Source: Blastocatellia bacterium (GTDB lineage Bacteria > Acidobacteriota > Blastocatellia > UBA7656 > JADIYM01). From it: a stretch of DNA of 64,000 nt. The position numbers and the translations under genes were made by a program. Positions 1 through 13,700 of the stretch are shown here, piece by piece (the first letter of the stretch is position 1; each line of letters begins with the position of its first letter). The stretch spans positions 1 through 64,000 of the forward strand of contig JADIYM010000021.1 in assembly GCA_016705245.1 (NCBI GenBank), read 5' to 3'. The notes under the pieces were generated by a model that made no database searches, was not told the DNA's origin, and saw nothing but the letters and a program-made list of their open reading frames with translations.

Positions 1-3000
1 GGGGTGGCGCCGCGTTGCACCCCGGGTTGTTCGTCGTGTCACGGTCGCGGAACGCGTAGCTCACGCCCGTCGTCCGATTCAGGATGGTCGCCGTGCACGT
101 ATGCGAACTGAAGCTCGCATTCGTGTCCATGCGGACGGTGGTGCTGTCCCGATCGTACGCAAGGAGCGATCGGTTCGGCGTGTAGACGAGGTACTCGGCA
201 TTCCCGGAAAGCGTTTGACCCGTTGCCGCGATCCGGAACTGCCAGAACCGATACAGCGGATTGAGCGGACTGGTAACGAACGAGAGCGTGTTCCCGTTTG
301 CCTCATCGTTGAAGCAGACGTCGAACGGCACGTTCACCGTCACGGTAAACGAGCACGACGCGGAATTGCCGCCGGAGTCCGTCCCCGTGCAATTGACTGT
401 TGTCGTCCCCTGCGGGAAGCTGCCTGATGCCGGAGTGCACACCACCGTGACCGATCCCGGACAGTTGTCCGTCGTCGTCGGCGCCGGATACGTGGCGTTC
501 GCTCCCGGAACACCACCCTGCATCGTGTTGGCCGTGGCCGTCACGTTTGCCGGGCACGTGATGGTCGGCGCCTGAGTGTCGTTCACGGTGACCGTGAACG
601 TGCACGTCGCCGTGTTTGCGGCCGCATCGGTCGCGGTGCATGTCACGGTCGTGGTGCCGACCGGGAAGGATGAGCCGGAAGCCGGCACGCACGCCGTCGT
701 CACGCCTGGACAGTTGTCGCCGGCGGTCGGCGCTGCGTACGTCACCGTGGCAGCGCACGTACCAGGCGCATTGCTTGCGGTGACATTGGCAGGGCAGGTG
801 ATCGTCGGCGGCTGCGTGTCGTTGACCGTAACCGTGAAGGTGCACATCGCCCCGGATCCTTCCGAACAGGTGACCGTCGTCGTCCCGACCGGGAAGAAGC
901 TGCCGGACGCCGGCGTGCAATGGACCGTTCTGGGGCGGCATCGTCGGACGCCAGGATATGTGACGACCGCTCCACACTGGTTCGCGTCGTTCGACATCGT
1001 GATGTTCGCCGGGCACGTGATGGCGCAACCCGCGGTGACCGTGACCGTGAAGCTGCAACTGGCGGTGTTCATCGCCGCGTCGGTCACCGAACAGTTGACC
1101 GTAGTCGAGCCGAGCGGGAAGCTCGAGCCGGACGCCGGCGTGCACACCGGCGAGCCAAGGCTGGGGCAGTTGTCCGCGACCGTCGGCGCCGGGTAGTTCA
1201 CCGTCGCCGATCCACTGCCCGGCGGAGCTTCGACCGCGCCCTGATTGCCGGGGCAGGTGATCGTCGGAGCCTGCGTGTCGTTGACCGTGACGGTGAAAGA
1301 ACTTCGGCAGGCCGGTCATGTGCACCATGACCGTCGTCGTGCCTACTGGGAAGAAGCTGCCAGAAGCCGGCGCGCACGTCACCGTGCCGCAGGATCCGGT
1401 AGTCGTGGGCGCCGGGTACGTGACGACGGCTCCGCACTGGTTCGAGTCGTTCGACTGGGTGACGTTCGCCGGGCACGTCACCATGCACGGCGGCGGACAG
1501 ATGTTGCCCTCGACGAGCAGGCCGTAACTCGCGCAGCCACTGTTGGCCGTGATCTCGTGGACCACGAGCACGACGGTCGCACCGGGTGCCATCGTGAAGG
1601 CGACCGGCCCGATTCCGACGGCTGCAGTACCCGGGCTGCTGCCGTTGTCGGCAAGGAAGTTCGTCGTAACACTCGTCGGGACGTAGCTGCCGGTGTAGGC
1701 GGCCAGGTAGATCGCATTCGCTCCGCAGCCATTCGAGACAGAGGCACTTACGCACTGCGTCGTCGTGTTCTGGTTCGTGATCGTGTACTGATCAAAGCGA
1801 CGTCCAAGAACAGAGTCGTTCAGACCCGGCGACGGCTTGAACGTCGAGCAGACACTGAACACGCCGTTTCGAACGAGCCGCCCGGTCTGCGTCGGATCAC
1901 CGGCGGCGATCGCGCCGGCGTTGAGCGTCATGCACGTCGCAGCGGAGGTCGCCGTCGTGATGTTCACGCACCAGCCACCAGAAATCGTACCGAAATCCCC
2001 GCTGAAGACGTCACGGACGAAGAGGTTCCATGTGCCGTTCGGATTCGTGTTCCGGAACGCGGCGAGCGTGTAGGCGAATGGAGACGCCGTCGACGCCGCG
2101 GGCGCCGGCGCCGCAAAATTGAGGAGACCCGCATGTGCAGTCGGCTTGTACGTTCCAGAGGCGATGGCACCGGTCGCCGGAAGGTTGTTCGTCGCCGCAT
2201 CGTCGAACGTCAGGTTCACGTTCGTGATCGACGTTCCGTCCGATGCGCCAGCCATGATGACGACCTTCTGCCCTCCCGGTCCGACGAGCAGCATCTGGAT
2301 ATCATCCGGGAACGTGTGCGAGATGCCAGTCACGGTCACTGTGAGATTGCTGATCACGCCGGTCTCGCCCGAGACAAAGATCGGGGACGGGTATGGCGTC
2401 GCCGTCGTATTGTCGTTGATTGTGATCGCCGAGGCGTTGCACGTTGTCGCTGCCGGAGCCTCCGGCTGGTTGCCGTCGCAGCAGACCGGCAGGCGCGTAC
2501 CGCGTGCAACGATCGTCTGCGTGCCCGCGATGGTCGTGCCGTTGAAGGTCTTCCCATCGAGACGCACGCGCTCGAGGCCTTCCTCGAGTTCGGTCAACTG
2601 CTGGACAGGGAACGCCACGAGCAGGTCCTGTCGTCCGTCACCGTTCACGTCACGCTCCGTGTCGTAAAGCGCCGGACGATTGGCACCCGAGCTCCGACCG
2701 GTGTCGTCTGTACCCGGATCAACCGAGCCCGGCTTTCCGGACGCCGGCGAGATCGTGATCGGGCGTGCACCCGAAACGACAAGCGAGCCCGGGTCGATCG
2801 TTGTGACGTCTATGCCTTTCCCGCCTAGCACGGCAATCTGGACCGAGCCAGTTGACGACAGATCGATGGTCCGATTGGCTTCCGCCGACTGCACGTCGAT
2901 CTCGACCGAGAGTGTGGCGTCGGGGGCAACCATCTTGGACTGGACGGCGCGTCCCCGCGCCGGGGACAGTCGCGTCGTCGATGCGTCAGCAACGAGGCCG

Positions 3001-3059
3001 CAGCAGAGTACGGCCAGACAGCACAACGCAACGCGCGTGCGGGCGAGAGGGGTCTTCAT
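1..3059 (-). CDS. Secreted P-domain / HYR-repeat protein, 3' end beyond window, one frameshift
   Basis: Reads leftward from an ATG at 3059 with an AAAGGA site about 10 bases upstream; this start is chosen over an upstream in-frame one because a signal peptide (MKTPLARTRVALCC, cleaved near ADAS) follows at once. Residues ~200-370 resemble the proprotein-convertase P beta-sandwich (short motifs GTWNLFVRD and GGWCVNI). Between ~1510 and ~330 lie five HYR modules, each with TCPANV, YPAPT, CTPASGS, GTTTV and FTVTVN. The reading frame slips between 1290 and 1318, inside the second HYR module, and then stays open to base 1; around 930-960 one module is locally garbled but open. HYR and P domains are extracellular adhesion or stability modules; no catalytic domain is visible. 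The C-terminus lies off the left edge. Role inferred: surface or secreted adhesin-like protein. Confidence 0.8.
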
Positions 3060-3193
3060 ATTCGTCGTGTCCTTTCGAATCGAGTGCGGACGCACCGGGG
3101 CCTGATCAGAGAGACAGGGGCTCATCCAGTGCGCCGGCAGGTTACCACGACACGGCCACCAAACCACGAGCAATCACCAGCGGAAAAGGATGG

Positions 3194-3280
3194 GCTTCGC
3201 GTACAGAGAGCACTGAGAAGCACAGAGATCACGGAGGCTCTGTGAACTCTGTGCTCTCTGCGCTCCCTGTATGGCGCAGG
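3194..3280. repeat. Imperfect inverted repeat, 'CAGAGAGCAC' family, copy 1
   Basis: Two arms built from CAGAGAGCAC / CACAGAG and CTCTGTG / GTGCTCTCTG face each other in the spacer between the HYR protein and nifJ, which are divergently transcribed. The same words recur at 38572-38622 and 53278-53342, so this is a dispersed family rather than a local accident. The rest of the 3060-3449 spacer holds no gene that I can support. Confidence 0.65.
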
Positions 3281-3449
3281 CCCTTCTCTAGCGGACCCGC
3301 GCCTCCGGAAGTAGCGGATTCCCACCACTAAAATGCGCAAACCTCCATGCACGGCTGTCAAACGCCCGTCTGCGGCCCTGAAATCAAGGCACGCCCATCG
3401 CAACGCTGCTCCCCGAGCGAACCTTCTCGCGAAACGGAGCACTTTCGAC

Positions 3450-6991
<3,542 letters not shown>

Positions 6992-6995
<4 letters not shown>

Positions 6996-8023
6996 CCGCC
7001 ACGGCACCTATGAAAACTCCCATGGATCTGAGAACGCACTATCTCGGTATGCACCTTCGGACGCCGCTCGTCGCATCGGCCGGCCCGCTTTCCGAGGACA
7101 TCGGCAACATCCGGAAGCTCGAGGACGCCGGCATCTCGGCAGTCGTCCTCTATTCCCTTTTCGAAGAGCAGATCACGAAGGAACGGCTGGACCTGAACCG
7201 CCATCTCAACGCGGGAACAAACAGCTACGCCGAGGCACTCAGCTATTTTCCGGAACCATCGCAGTACCGGGTTGGTCCCGAGGAATACCTCGAACACGTT
7301 CGCCGCGCGAAGGAAGCCGTCGCGATCCCGGTCATCGCAAGCCTGAACGGTTCGACGGACGGTGGATGGGTCGCCCACGCGCGCGACCTGCAGGACGCCG
7401 GCGCCGACGCGATCGAGTTGAACATCTACTCAATCGCCACCGATCCCGACCGGACCGCCGCCGACATCGAGCAGTCGTATGTCGACGTGGTCCACAACGT
7501 GTCGGATGTCGTCACGATTCCGATCGCAGTCAAGTTGAGCCCGTTCTTCAGCAGCCTGGCGAACGTCGCACTGCGGATGGAAGCCGCGGGAGCTCGCGGG
7601 CTGGTTCTGTTCAACCGGTTCTACCAGCCGGACATCGACCTCGAGGAGCTCGAAGTCGTCCCGAATCTCCTGCTCAGCACACCGCAGGCGATGCGTTTGC
7701 CGCTTCGCTGGATCGCGATCCTGCGCGGGCAGCGCGGGCTGAGTCTTGCCGCGACGAGCGGCGTGCACTGGGCGCATGACGTGCTCAAGCTGCTCATGGT
7801 CGGCGCCGACGTCACGATGTTATGCTCGACGCTGCTCAAGCACGGCATCGACACGGTGCGGACGATCGAGCAGGGCGTCGTCGAGTGGATGGAGAAGCAC
7901 GAATACGAGTCGGTGCGGCAGATGCAGGGCAGCATGAGCCAGCGCAGCTGCCCGAACCCTACGGCTTTCGAGCGGGCGCAGTACATCAAGACCCTGCAGA
8001 GTTACAGGCCTTCCGGCCGATGA
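6992..8023 (+). CDS. Dihydroorotate dehydrogenase-like flavoprotein
   Basis: 343-residue TIM-barrel protein of the DHOD-like FMN family. The ATG at 6992 overlaps the nifJ stop by four bases (ATGA) and has GGAGGA nine bases upstream, so the two are translationally coupled. Visible barrel landmarks are ASAGPLSEDIGN near residue 25, VIASLNGS, GADAIELNIY, IAVKLSPFF, and a C-terminal phosphate-binding stretch (ATSGVHWAHDVLKLLMVGA). The family is repeatedly found beside PFOR in anaerobes and facultative bacteria, where its substrate is unproven; a true pyrimidine role is not implied since no other pyr gene is near. Sequence is clean, without frameshifts. Confidence 0.88.
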
Positions 8024-8077
8024 TCATGAGTGCGGGCGCCGCCAGCGCGGACGGCGCCCGGGCAAGGAGAGACCATC

Positions 8078-8362
8078 ATGAAGCACCTGACACACGCAGA
8101 ATGGGAAGCGCTGAGGCGCGCGTGGGAGGCCGGCAACGACGAAGGCCAGGGCAGCGCGTTTGGAGAGGACACGGACACGCCGAGACAGGCGATCCTGCGC
8201 GAGGGATTTGACGTACTCGCCGTGGATGCGGATGGGACGGCGGTCGCTCACACGAAGCACAAGCACTATTACCTCGTCTGCACGACTATCGGTCCGTGGG
8301 GCGTTGACGTGACGATTACGGCCCGTGCGCTCTTTGGCGACGAATTGAGCGTGCAGGCGTAG
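8078..8362 (+). CDS. Small conserved-looking hypothetical protein (94 aa)
   Basis: ATG at 8078 is chosen because AAGGAGA sits eight bases before it; an earlier in-frame ATG at 8030 lacks a site. Product begins MKHLTHAEWEALRRAW and is acidic in the middle (DEGQGSAFGEDTDTPRQ) with a C-terminal half rich in beta-forming residues (HKHYYLVCTT). No signal peptide or membrane segment. It follows the flavoprotein by 54 bases on the same strand and may be the last gene of that operon. I do not recognise a family. Confidence 0.6.
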   Translation: MKHLTHAEWEALRRAWEAGNDEGQGSAFGEDTDTPRQAILREGFDVLAVDADGTAVAHTKHKHYYLVCTTIGPWGVDVTITARALFGDELSVQA

Positions 8363-8365
8363 CCC

Positions 8366-8590
8366 AAGGCCCAGAACCGCGCGCGCAGCAAGCGGCCGGC
8401 CGCTGCAATCGACCAATAGCGATTCAAAGGCCGGCCGCTTGCTTCGCGCGCGGTTCTGGGTCGCAGTTGGTCTGTCGCGGCCGGCCGCTTGCTTCGCGCG
8501 CGGCTCTGGGGCCTCGCCGTGGCCGGCCGCTCACTCGCAATCGGTCCGTTGCCGCGGCCGGCCGCTTGCTTCGCGCGCGGTTCTGGGTAT
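8366..8590. repeat. Clustered palindromic repeat with GGCCGGCC core (four arms)
   Basis: The unit GGCCGGCCGCTTGCTTCGCG...GCGGTTCTGGG appears as one inverted arm (8370-8402) and three direct arms (about 8431-8464, 8480-8512, 8555-8587), with a degenerate GGCCGGCCGCTCACTCGC between the last two. The last arm ends 10 bases before the transporter start codon. It resembles a REP cluster and would form alternative hairpins in the transporter leader. Confidence 0.75.
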
Positions 8591-8599
8591 GGTGCGCTG

Positions 8600-10276
8600 A
8601 TGCTCTCCGCACTCCGAGACTCTCTCGTCGGGAACACGGTCGCATACACGATCTTGGTCTATGCGCTTGCGGCCGTGATCGGCCTGGCGATCGCGACCGT
8701 CAAGATTCGGGGCATCGGCATCGGCGTGACAGGCGTCCTGTTCGCCGCCATCATCCTTGCGAGCCTGAACCTGCGGGTCGATCACGCGGTCGTCGATTTT
8801 GTTCGCGACTTCGGCCTCGTGCTCTTCGTTTTCACGATCGGATTGCAGCTCGGGCCGGGCTTCTTCGCCTCGTTGCGCAGCGACGGGCTGCGAATGAACC
8901 TCGTCGCCCTCGGCATCGTGATCTCGGGCGCGGTCGCGACGGCGCTAACGGGTTGGATGTTCAGGATCGACCCTGCCGCATCGGTCGGGATCTTCTCGGG
9001 CGCGACGACGAATACGCCGTCTCTCGGCGCGGCGCAGGAGACCCTCGTGGCGTCGGGAATCGTGGAGCGCGTGCCAGATGTGGTCTCGGTGGGCTACGCG
9101 GTTGCGTACCCGATCGGCATTCTCGGCATCATCATCACGCTGCTGCTCCTTCGTCGCATTTTTCGCGTTGACCCTGCCGCGGAGGCCAAGGCATTCGCCG
9201 ATCGGAAGGCGGCCGAGTCGCCGGCGCCGATCAAGCGCACATTGCTCGTCGAGAATCCGAACATCGAGGGGCTCACCGTCTCGGCCATCCCTAGCATCCG
9301 TGAGTCGGGCGTGATCATTTCACGCATTCGCCACGCCGGACTGGACGATGCACATCCAGCGGTCGGCTCGACGCCGGTTCGTGTCGGCGACCTGCTGCTC
9401 GCCGTCGGTTCCGTGGAGGGACTCGAAGAGCTGCGCGTCGTCGTCGGCAGGTATTCGGACGTCGATCTTTATCGTGCGCCGGGCCCCGTCTCGGCGAAGC
9501 GCGTGGTAGTGACACGCAACGAGGTCGTCGGCAAGTCGCTGGCGACTCTCGGACTACCCGCGAAGTTCGGGGTCGTCGTTACCCGCGTGATTCGAGGCGA
9601 CCTCGAGATGGTCGCGTCGGCGGATCGGGTGCTGAAATACGGCGACATGCTGCAGATCGTCGGAGAGGCCGACGGGCTCACGCAGGCTTCCAGCTATCTC
9701 GGCAACGCGGTGAAGGACCTTCAGGCAACGAACTTCCTTCCGGTGTTCGCCGGTATCGCGGTGGGAGTGCTCGCCGGCGTGTTTCCGGTTGCCGTCCCCG
9801 GGCTTGCCGCGCCGATGCGGCTCGGGATTGCCGGTGGGGCGCTCATCCTGGCGATCCTCCTGGGAAGGCTGGGCAAGGTGGGCCCACTGGTGTTCTACCT
9901 TCCGGACTCGGTGTCGATGGCGTTGAAGGAGTTCGGGATGCTGCTGTTTCTCGCGAGCATCGGACTGAAATCCGGTCACGGTTTTTTCGCGGCGGTCCTG
10001 AGCCCGACAGGCGTAAAGTGGATGGCCGCGGCATTGCTCATCTCGATCGTTCCCCTCGTGATTTTCGGTATCGTGTGCCGCCTGGGACTTGGACTGAACT
10101 TCGTCCAGTTGAGCGGTTTGCTTGCCGGCAGCATGACGGACCCGCCGGCGCTCGCTTTTGCGGGAAACATCACGGGTTCGGATGCTCCCGGCGTGGCCTA
10201 CGCGACGGTTTATCCGCTCACGATGTTGCTGAGGATCATTGTGGCCCAGGCTCTGGCGATCGGGTTGATGTCGTAG
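8600..10276 (+). CDS. AspT/YidE/YbjL-type putative transporter with TrkA-C domains
   Basis: 558-residue inner-membrane carrier, the same length and layout as the E. coli YidE/YbjL duplication family: about five N-terminal membrane helices (VAYTILVYALAAVIGLAIA onward), two cytoplasmic TrkA-C-like modules (residues ~215-290 and ~300-385, each ending in VRVGDLLLAVG or LKYGDMLQIVG), then a second set of about five helices related to the first. Family landmarks are IFSGATTNTPSLGAAQ in the first half and LLAGSMTDPPALAFA in the second. Substrate is unknown; AspT exchanges aspartate and alanine, but most homologues are uncharacterised. Start at ATG 8600 directly follows the GGCCGGCC repeats, with no clear ribosome site. 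Confidence 0.85.
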   Translation: MLSALRDSLVGNTVAYTILVYALAAVIGLAIATVKIRGIGIGVTGVLFAAIILASLNLRVDHAVVDFVRDFGLVLFVFTIGLQLGPGFFASLRSDGLRMNLVALGIVISGAVATALTGWMFRIDPAASVGIFSGATTNTPSLGAAQETLVASGIVERVPDVVSVGYAVAYPIGILGIIITLLLLRRIFRVDPAAEAKAFADRKAAESPAPIKRTLLVENPNIEGLTVSAIPSIRESGVIISRIRHAGLDDAHPAVGSTPVRVGDLLLAVGSVEGLEELRVVVGRYSDVDLYRAPGPVSAKRVVVTRNEVVGKSLATLGLPAKFGVVVTRVIRGDLEMVASADRVLKYGDMLQIVGEADGLTQASSYLGNAVKDLQATNFLPVFAGIAVGVLAGVFPVAVPGLAAPMRLGIAGGALILAILLGRLGKVGPLVFYLPDSVSMALKEFGMLLFLASIGLKSGHGFFAAVLSPTGVKWMAAALLISIVPLVIFGIVCRLGLGLNFVQLSGLLAGSMTDPPALAFAGNITGSDAPGVAYATVYPLTMLLRIIVAQALAIGLMS

Positions 10277-10297
10277 ATCGGAAGTGAGGAGGAAGTC

Positions 10298-10615
10298 ATG
10301 AAGAGTGCGCTTTCGCGAACCGTCGTTAACCTCGGTATCGGATTCCTTGCGCTCCGACTCATCGCGAGTCCGGTGCCGCAGGCGTCGCAGCAGACTCCGT
10401 GCTGTTTCGCCCACGACGGATATCAGGGCGTATGCGTGGTGATGCCGGGCGAGGGTGAGACCTGCGAGTCGATCCTCGAGTACCTGAACAAGGCCGGCAC
10501 GGTCGGCAAGACGTACTGCGGAGGCTCGCGGTTGCGAGGTAACTGGACGGCGGTCCCCTGCCCTCGCCCGCGAACGGAAGCGGCCGCGACTTCGACACGG
10601 CTACGCCGGCATTGA
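10298..10615 (+). CDS. Small secreted cysteine-containing protein (105 aa)
   Basis: ATG at 10298 with GAGGAGG seven bases upstream, 21 bases after the transporter stop, so likely co-transcribed. An N-terminal signal peptide (VVNLGIGFLALRLIASPV) is followed by a mature part with five or six cysteines (PCCFAHDGYQGVCVV, ETCESIL, TYCGG, VPC), suggesting disulfide bonding outside the membrane. No family recognised. The gene ends a few bases before a REPIN-like palindrome. Confidence 0.65.
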   Translation: MKSALSRTVVNLGIGFLALRLIASPVPQASQQTPCCFAHDGYQGVCVVMPGEGETCESILEYLNKAGTVGKTYCGGSRLRGNWTAVPCPRPRTEAAATSTRLRRH

Positions 10616-10619
10616 GTTG

Positions 10620-10742
10620 TATTGCGCGAAGCGCCTTGGAGTGCGGCGCGCAGCGCCGCTTTGGATTCTCACTTGAAGCGAGCTGAGTCGACGACAATCC
10701 AGAGCGGCGCTTCACGCCGCACTCCAAGGCGCTACGCGCATT
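10620..10742. repeat. REPIN-like palindrome, copy 1
   Basis: Arms of about 42 bases (TTGCGCGAAGCGCC...TTGGAGTGCGGCG...CGCCGCTTTGGA and its complement) around a 38-base loop ending CGACGACAATCC. Each arm has its own small palindromes (GCGCGAAGCGC, GCGGCGCGCAGCGCCGC). This copy underlies the 5' end of the following hybrid-kinase reading frame. Eight copies occur in the window; two flank an intact RAYT gene. Confidence 0.9.
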
Positions 10743-13700
10743 GCGCGCGAGCGCGCCGTTGCCCCGCCCTCGGCCGCCGTCACGCGGGCCGGGTCCTGCG
10801 CGCCGCAGCCATTTCATCGATACTGGCCGCCGTCGCGGTGGCCCAATACCTGCCCGTTCGCTTCGAGCACATCGGCACCGACAAGGGGTTGTCGAACCAG
10901 CTCGCGACGTGCGTGCTTCGCGACCGCACCGGATACCTCTGGGTGGGCACAGAGAACGGGTTGAACCGGTACGACGGCTATCGTTTCGCGCACTTCCTGG
11001 CCGTGCCCGACGATCCGGCGAGTCTGCGCGACAGCTCGATCACCACGCTTTTCGAGGACCGAGGCGGACACCTCTGGATCGGAACGAAGTCCGGCGGATT
11101 GCACCTCTTCGACGGACGAACCGAGACCTTCGCCGCATTCGATGCGGAATCGGACGCGCACGCGAGGGTGAGCAACAATCGCATATACCGCATCTTCGAG
11201 GACGCCGCCGGCAATGTCTGGATCGGAACCGCAGGTGGGCTCGACCGCCTCTCGTGGGATGGGAGCGACCTCGCGTCGATCCGGATCGAGTCGTTTCGCA
11301 ACGACCCGTCGAATCCCGAGAGCCTCAGCCACAACCGCGTGACGTCGATCGCACAGGAAGCATCCGGGACCATCTGGGTCGGTACGAGAGCGGGACTGAA
11401 CCGTCTGGTCGCCGAGTCGCCGGGCGCGCCCACCCGATTCGTACAGTACCTGTTCGACGAGGCCAATCCGACCGGCCTGCACGACGACGAAATCTACTCT
11501 CTGCTCGTCGACTCGAGCGACGTGCTCTGGGTCGGCGCGTGGGGCGGAGGCGGGCTCGCACGCGTCTCAGCTGCCGAACGCCGGAAGCCGTCGCCCGCCT
11601 TCGAGCGCCTCGGATTCGACCCGGCGACGGGCTCGGGGATCCCCGTCGACATCGTCGTCGACATGCTCGAAGACCTTGCCGGCAACCTCTGGTTCTGCAC
11701 GGGCGACCACGGACGCCTCGTACGACTCGCGGCCGCCGACCGGACGAGTCCGCGTCCGCCCTTCCAGGACTTCGGGAATGACGAAGGCAACAACTACAGC
11801 CTGAGCGGCGGTTCGACGCTCGACGTGGTCGAGGACGTCCAGGGCATCCTCTGGGTGGCGAATCTCGATGGCGGACTCGAGAAGCTCGATACGAAACAGT
11901 TGTGCTTCGTCGTTCATCGCCGCCACCCGACGCGTCCCGGACTGCCTTCCGATTTCGCGACGGCTGTCGCAAAGGACAGGGACGGCGTGCTCTGGGTTGG
12001 AACCGACGCGGGCCTTACCCAGGTCGTGATGTCGACGGGGCAATACGAACAGCCACGCCATACGGTCTTCACCGGCGACGAATCGGCGACGGCAGGACTG
12101 CGGTCGAGCAGCGTTGGCGCGCTGCTGATGGATTCGCGGGGCCGGCTCTGGGTTGGAACGATCAATGGAGGACTCGCCGTTCGCGAGTCGATCCTGGGCC
12201 GTGCGACGTTCCGCGCGTTCGTCCGCGATCCTGACGATCCGCGAAGCCTCGGCAGCGACTCGGTGCTCGAACTGCTCGAGGACTCGCGCGGACGTATCTG
12301 GGTTGGCACCTACCGTGGTCTCTACCGACTCGTCGAGCCGGAACGGCCCGGTGGTCGCGAGACGTTCGATTCGTGGTTCCACGGCGACGATCCGGCGACG
12401 CTGACGAGCGACCAGATCGAGTCGCTCGCGGAGGGCCCCGACGGCGCGATCTGGGTCGGCACGTCATCCGGGCTTAACCGTATCGATTCCGATAGCGGCG
12501 CGGTCGTCCGCTTCGCGGCGGACAGGACGAATCCGGCGACCCTCATCGACCCGTTCGTGAGCGACCTGCGCGTGGGGGCCGACGGCCGGCTGTGGATCGG
12601 CACGAAAGGCGGATTGTGCAGTCTCGACACCTCGACGAACGCGATCACGCGCGCGGATGCGGCGACTGGACTGCAGCGCGTCGGCGTCTCGTCGATCGTG
12701 ATGGACAATGACGGCATCCTGTGGGCCGGCACGATCAACGGCCTGGTGCGGCTGGACCCGGGCACCGGACAGGCGATCACGTTCGGCAAGGGCGACGGGC
12801 TGCCGTCCGAGGTATTCAACCGCGGATCCGCGATTCGCGACGCTGGCGGCCGGCTGTATTTCGGCGGCACCGGTGGCCTGATCGAGTTCGATCCGGCGGC
12901 CGTGCCGGTGCACGACACGCCTCCGCCCGTTGTCCTGACACGGCTGCTGCTTGCCAACCGGGTCGCGCCGATTGCGCCCGGTACGGTTCTACCCGCGCAT
13001 CTTCAAGCACTCGATACTCTCGAGCTCTCGTACAGTGACAACCTCTTCGCGATCGAGTTCGCGGCGCTCGATCTGACGCGCTCGGACGCGATCCGCTACG
13101 CCTACCGGCTCGACGGCCTTTACGATGAATGGATCGAGACGGACAGCGAAAACCGGCGCGCGACGTTCACGAACCTCCCGGATGGCGATTACACGTTCCG
13201 TGTGCGCGCCGCGAACCGCCTCGGCGAATGGGGCGAGGCCGCGCACGCGCTCCGCATCGTCGTGAATCCCCCGTGGTGGAGGACGTGGTGGGCGCAGCTC
13301 GTGTTCTACGCCGCTGCGATCCTGGCGTTGCTGGCGATACCGTTCCTAAGGCTTGCGGCCTCGAACCGGCAGCGGAGGCGGCTCGAGGGCGTGGTGCTCG
13401 AGCGGACGACGGAGCTTCGCGAGACGAACGAGCGCCTCGAGGAAGCGAGCCGCGCCAAGAGCCTGTTCCTCTCGAACATGTCGCACGAGCTGCGCACGCC
13501 GCTGAATGCCGTCATCGGTTTCGCGCAGCTCATGGACCGCGATCCGGCGCTCAATGCCGGCCAGAAAGAGAGCCTCGGTCTGATCCAGCGAGCGGGCGAG
13601 CACCTGCTCGAGCTCATCAACGACGTGCTTTCAATATCGAAGATCGAGGCGGGCAAGCTCGTGCTCGTCGACCAGATCTTCGATCCTCGCCGGATGCTGC

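Noticed and set aside
261..1196. Plus-strand ORFs rich in VTVTV repeats opposite the HYR protein
   Set aside because: They are the antisense image of FTVTVN/TTTV-type HYR repeats; the minus strand has the signal peptide, ribosome site and real domain signatures.
3333..3449. Upstream extension of the nifJ frame
   Set aside because: No ribosome site, no family match; homology starts at the ATG at 3450.
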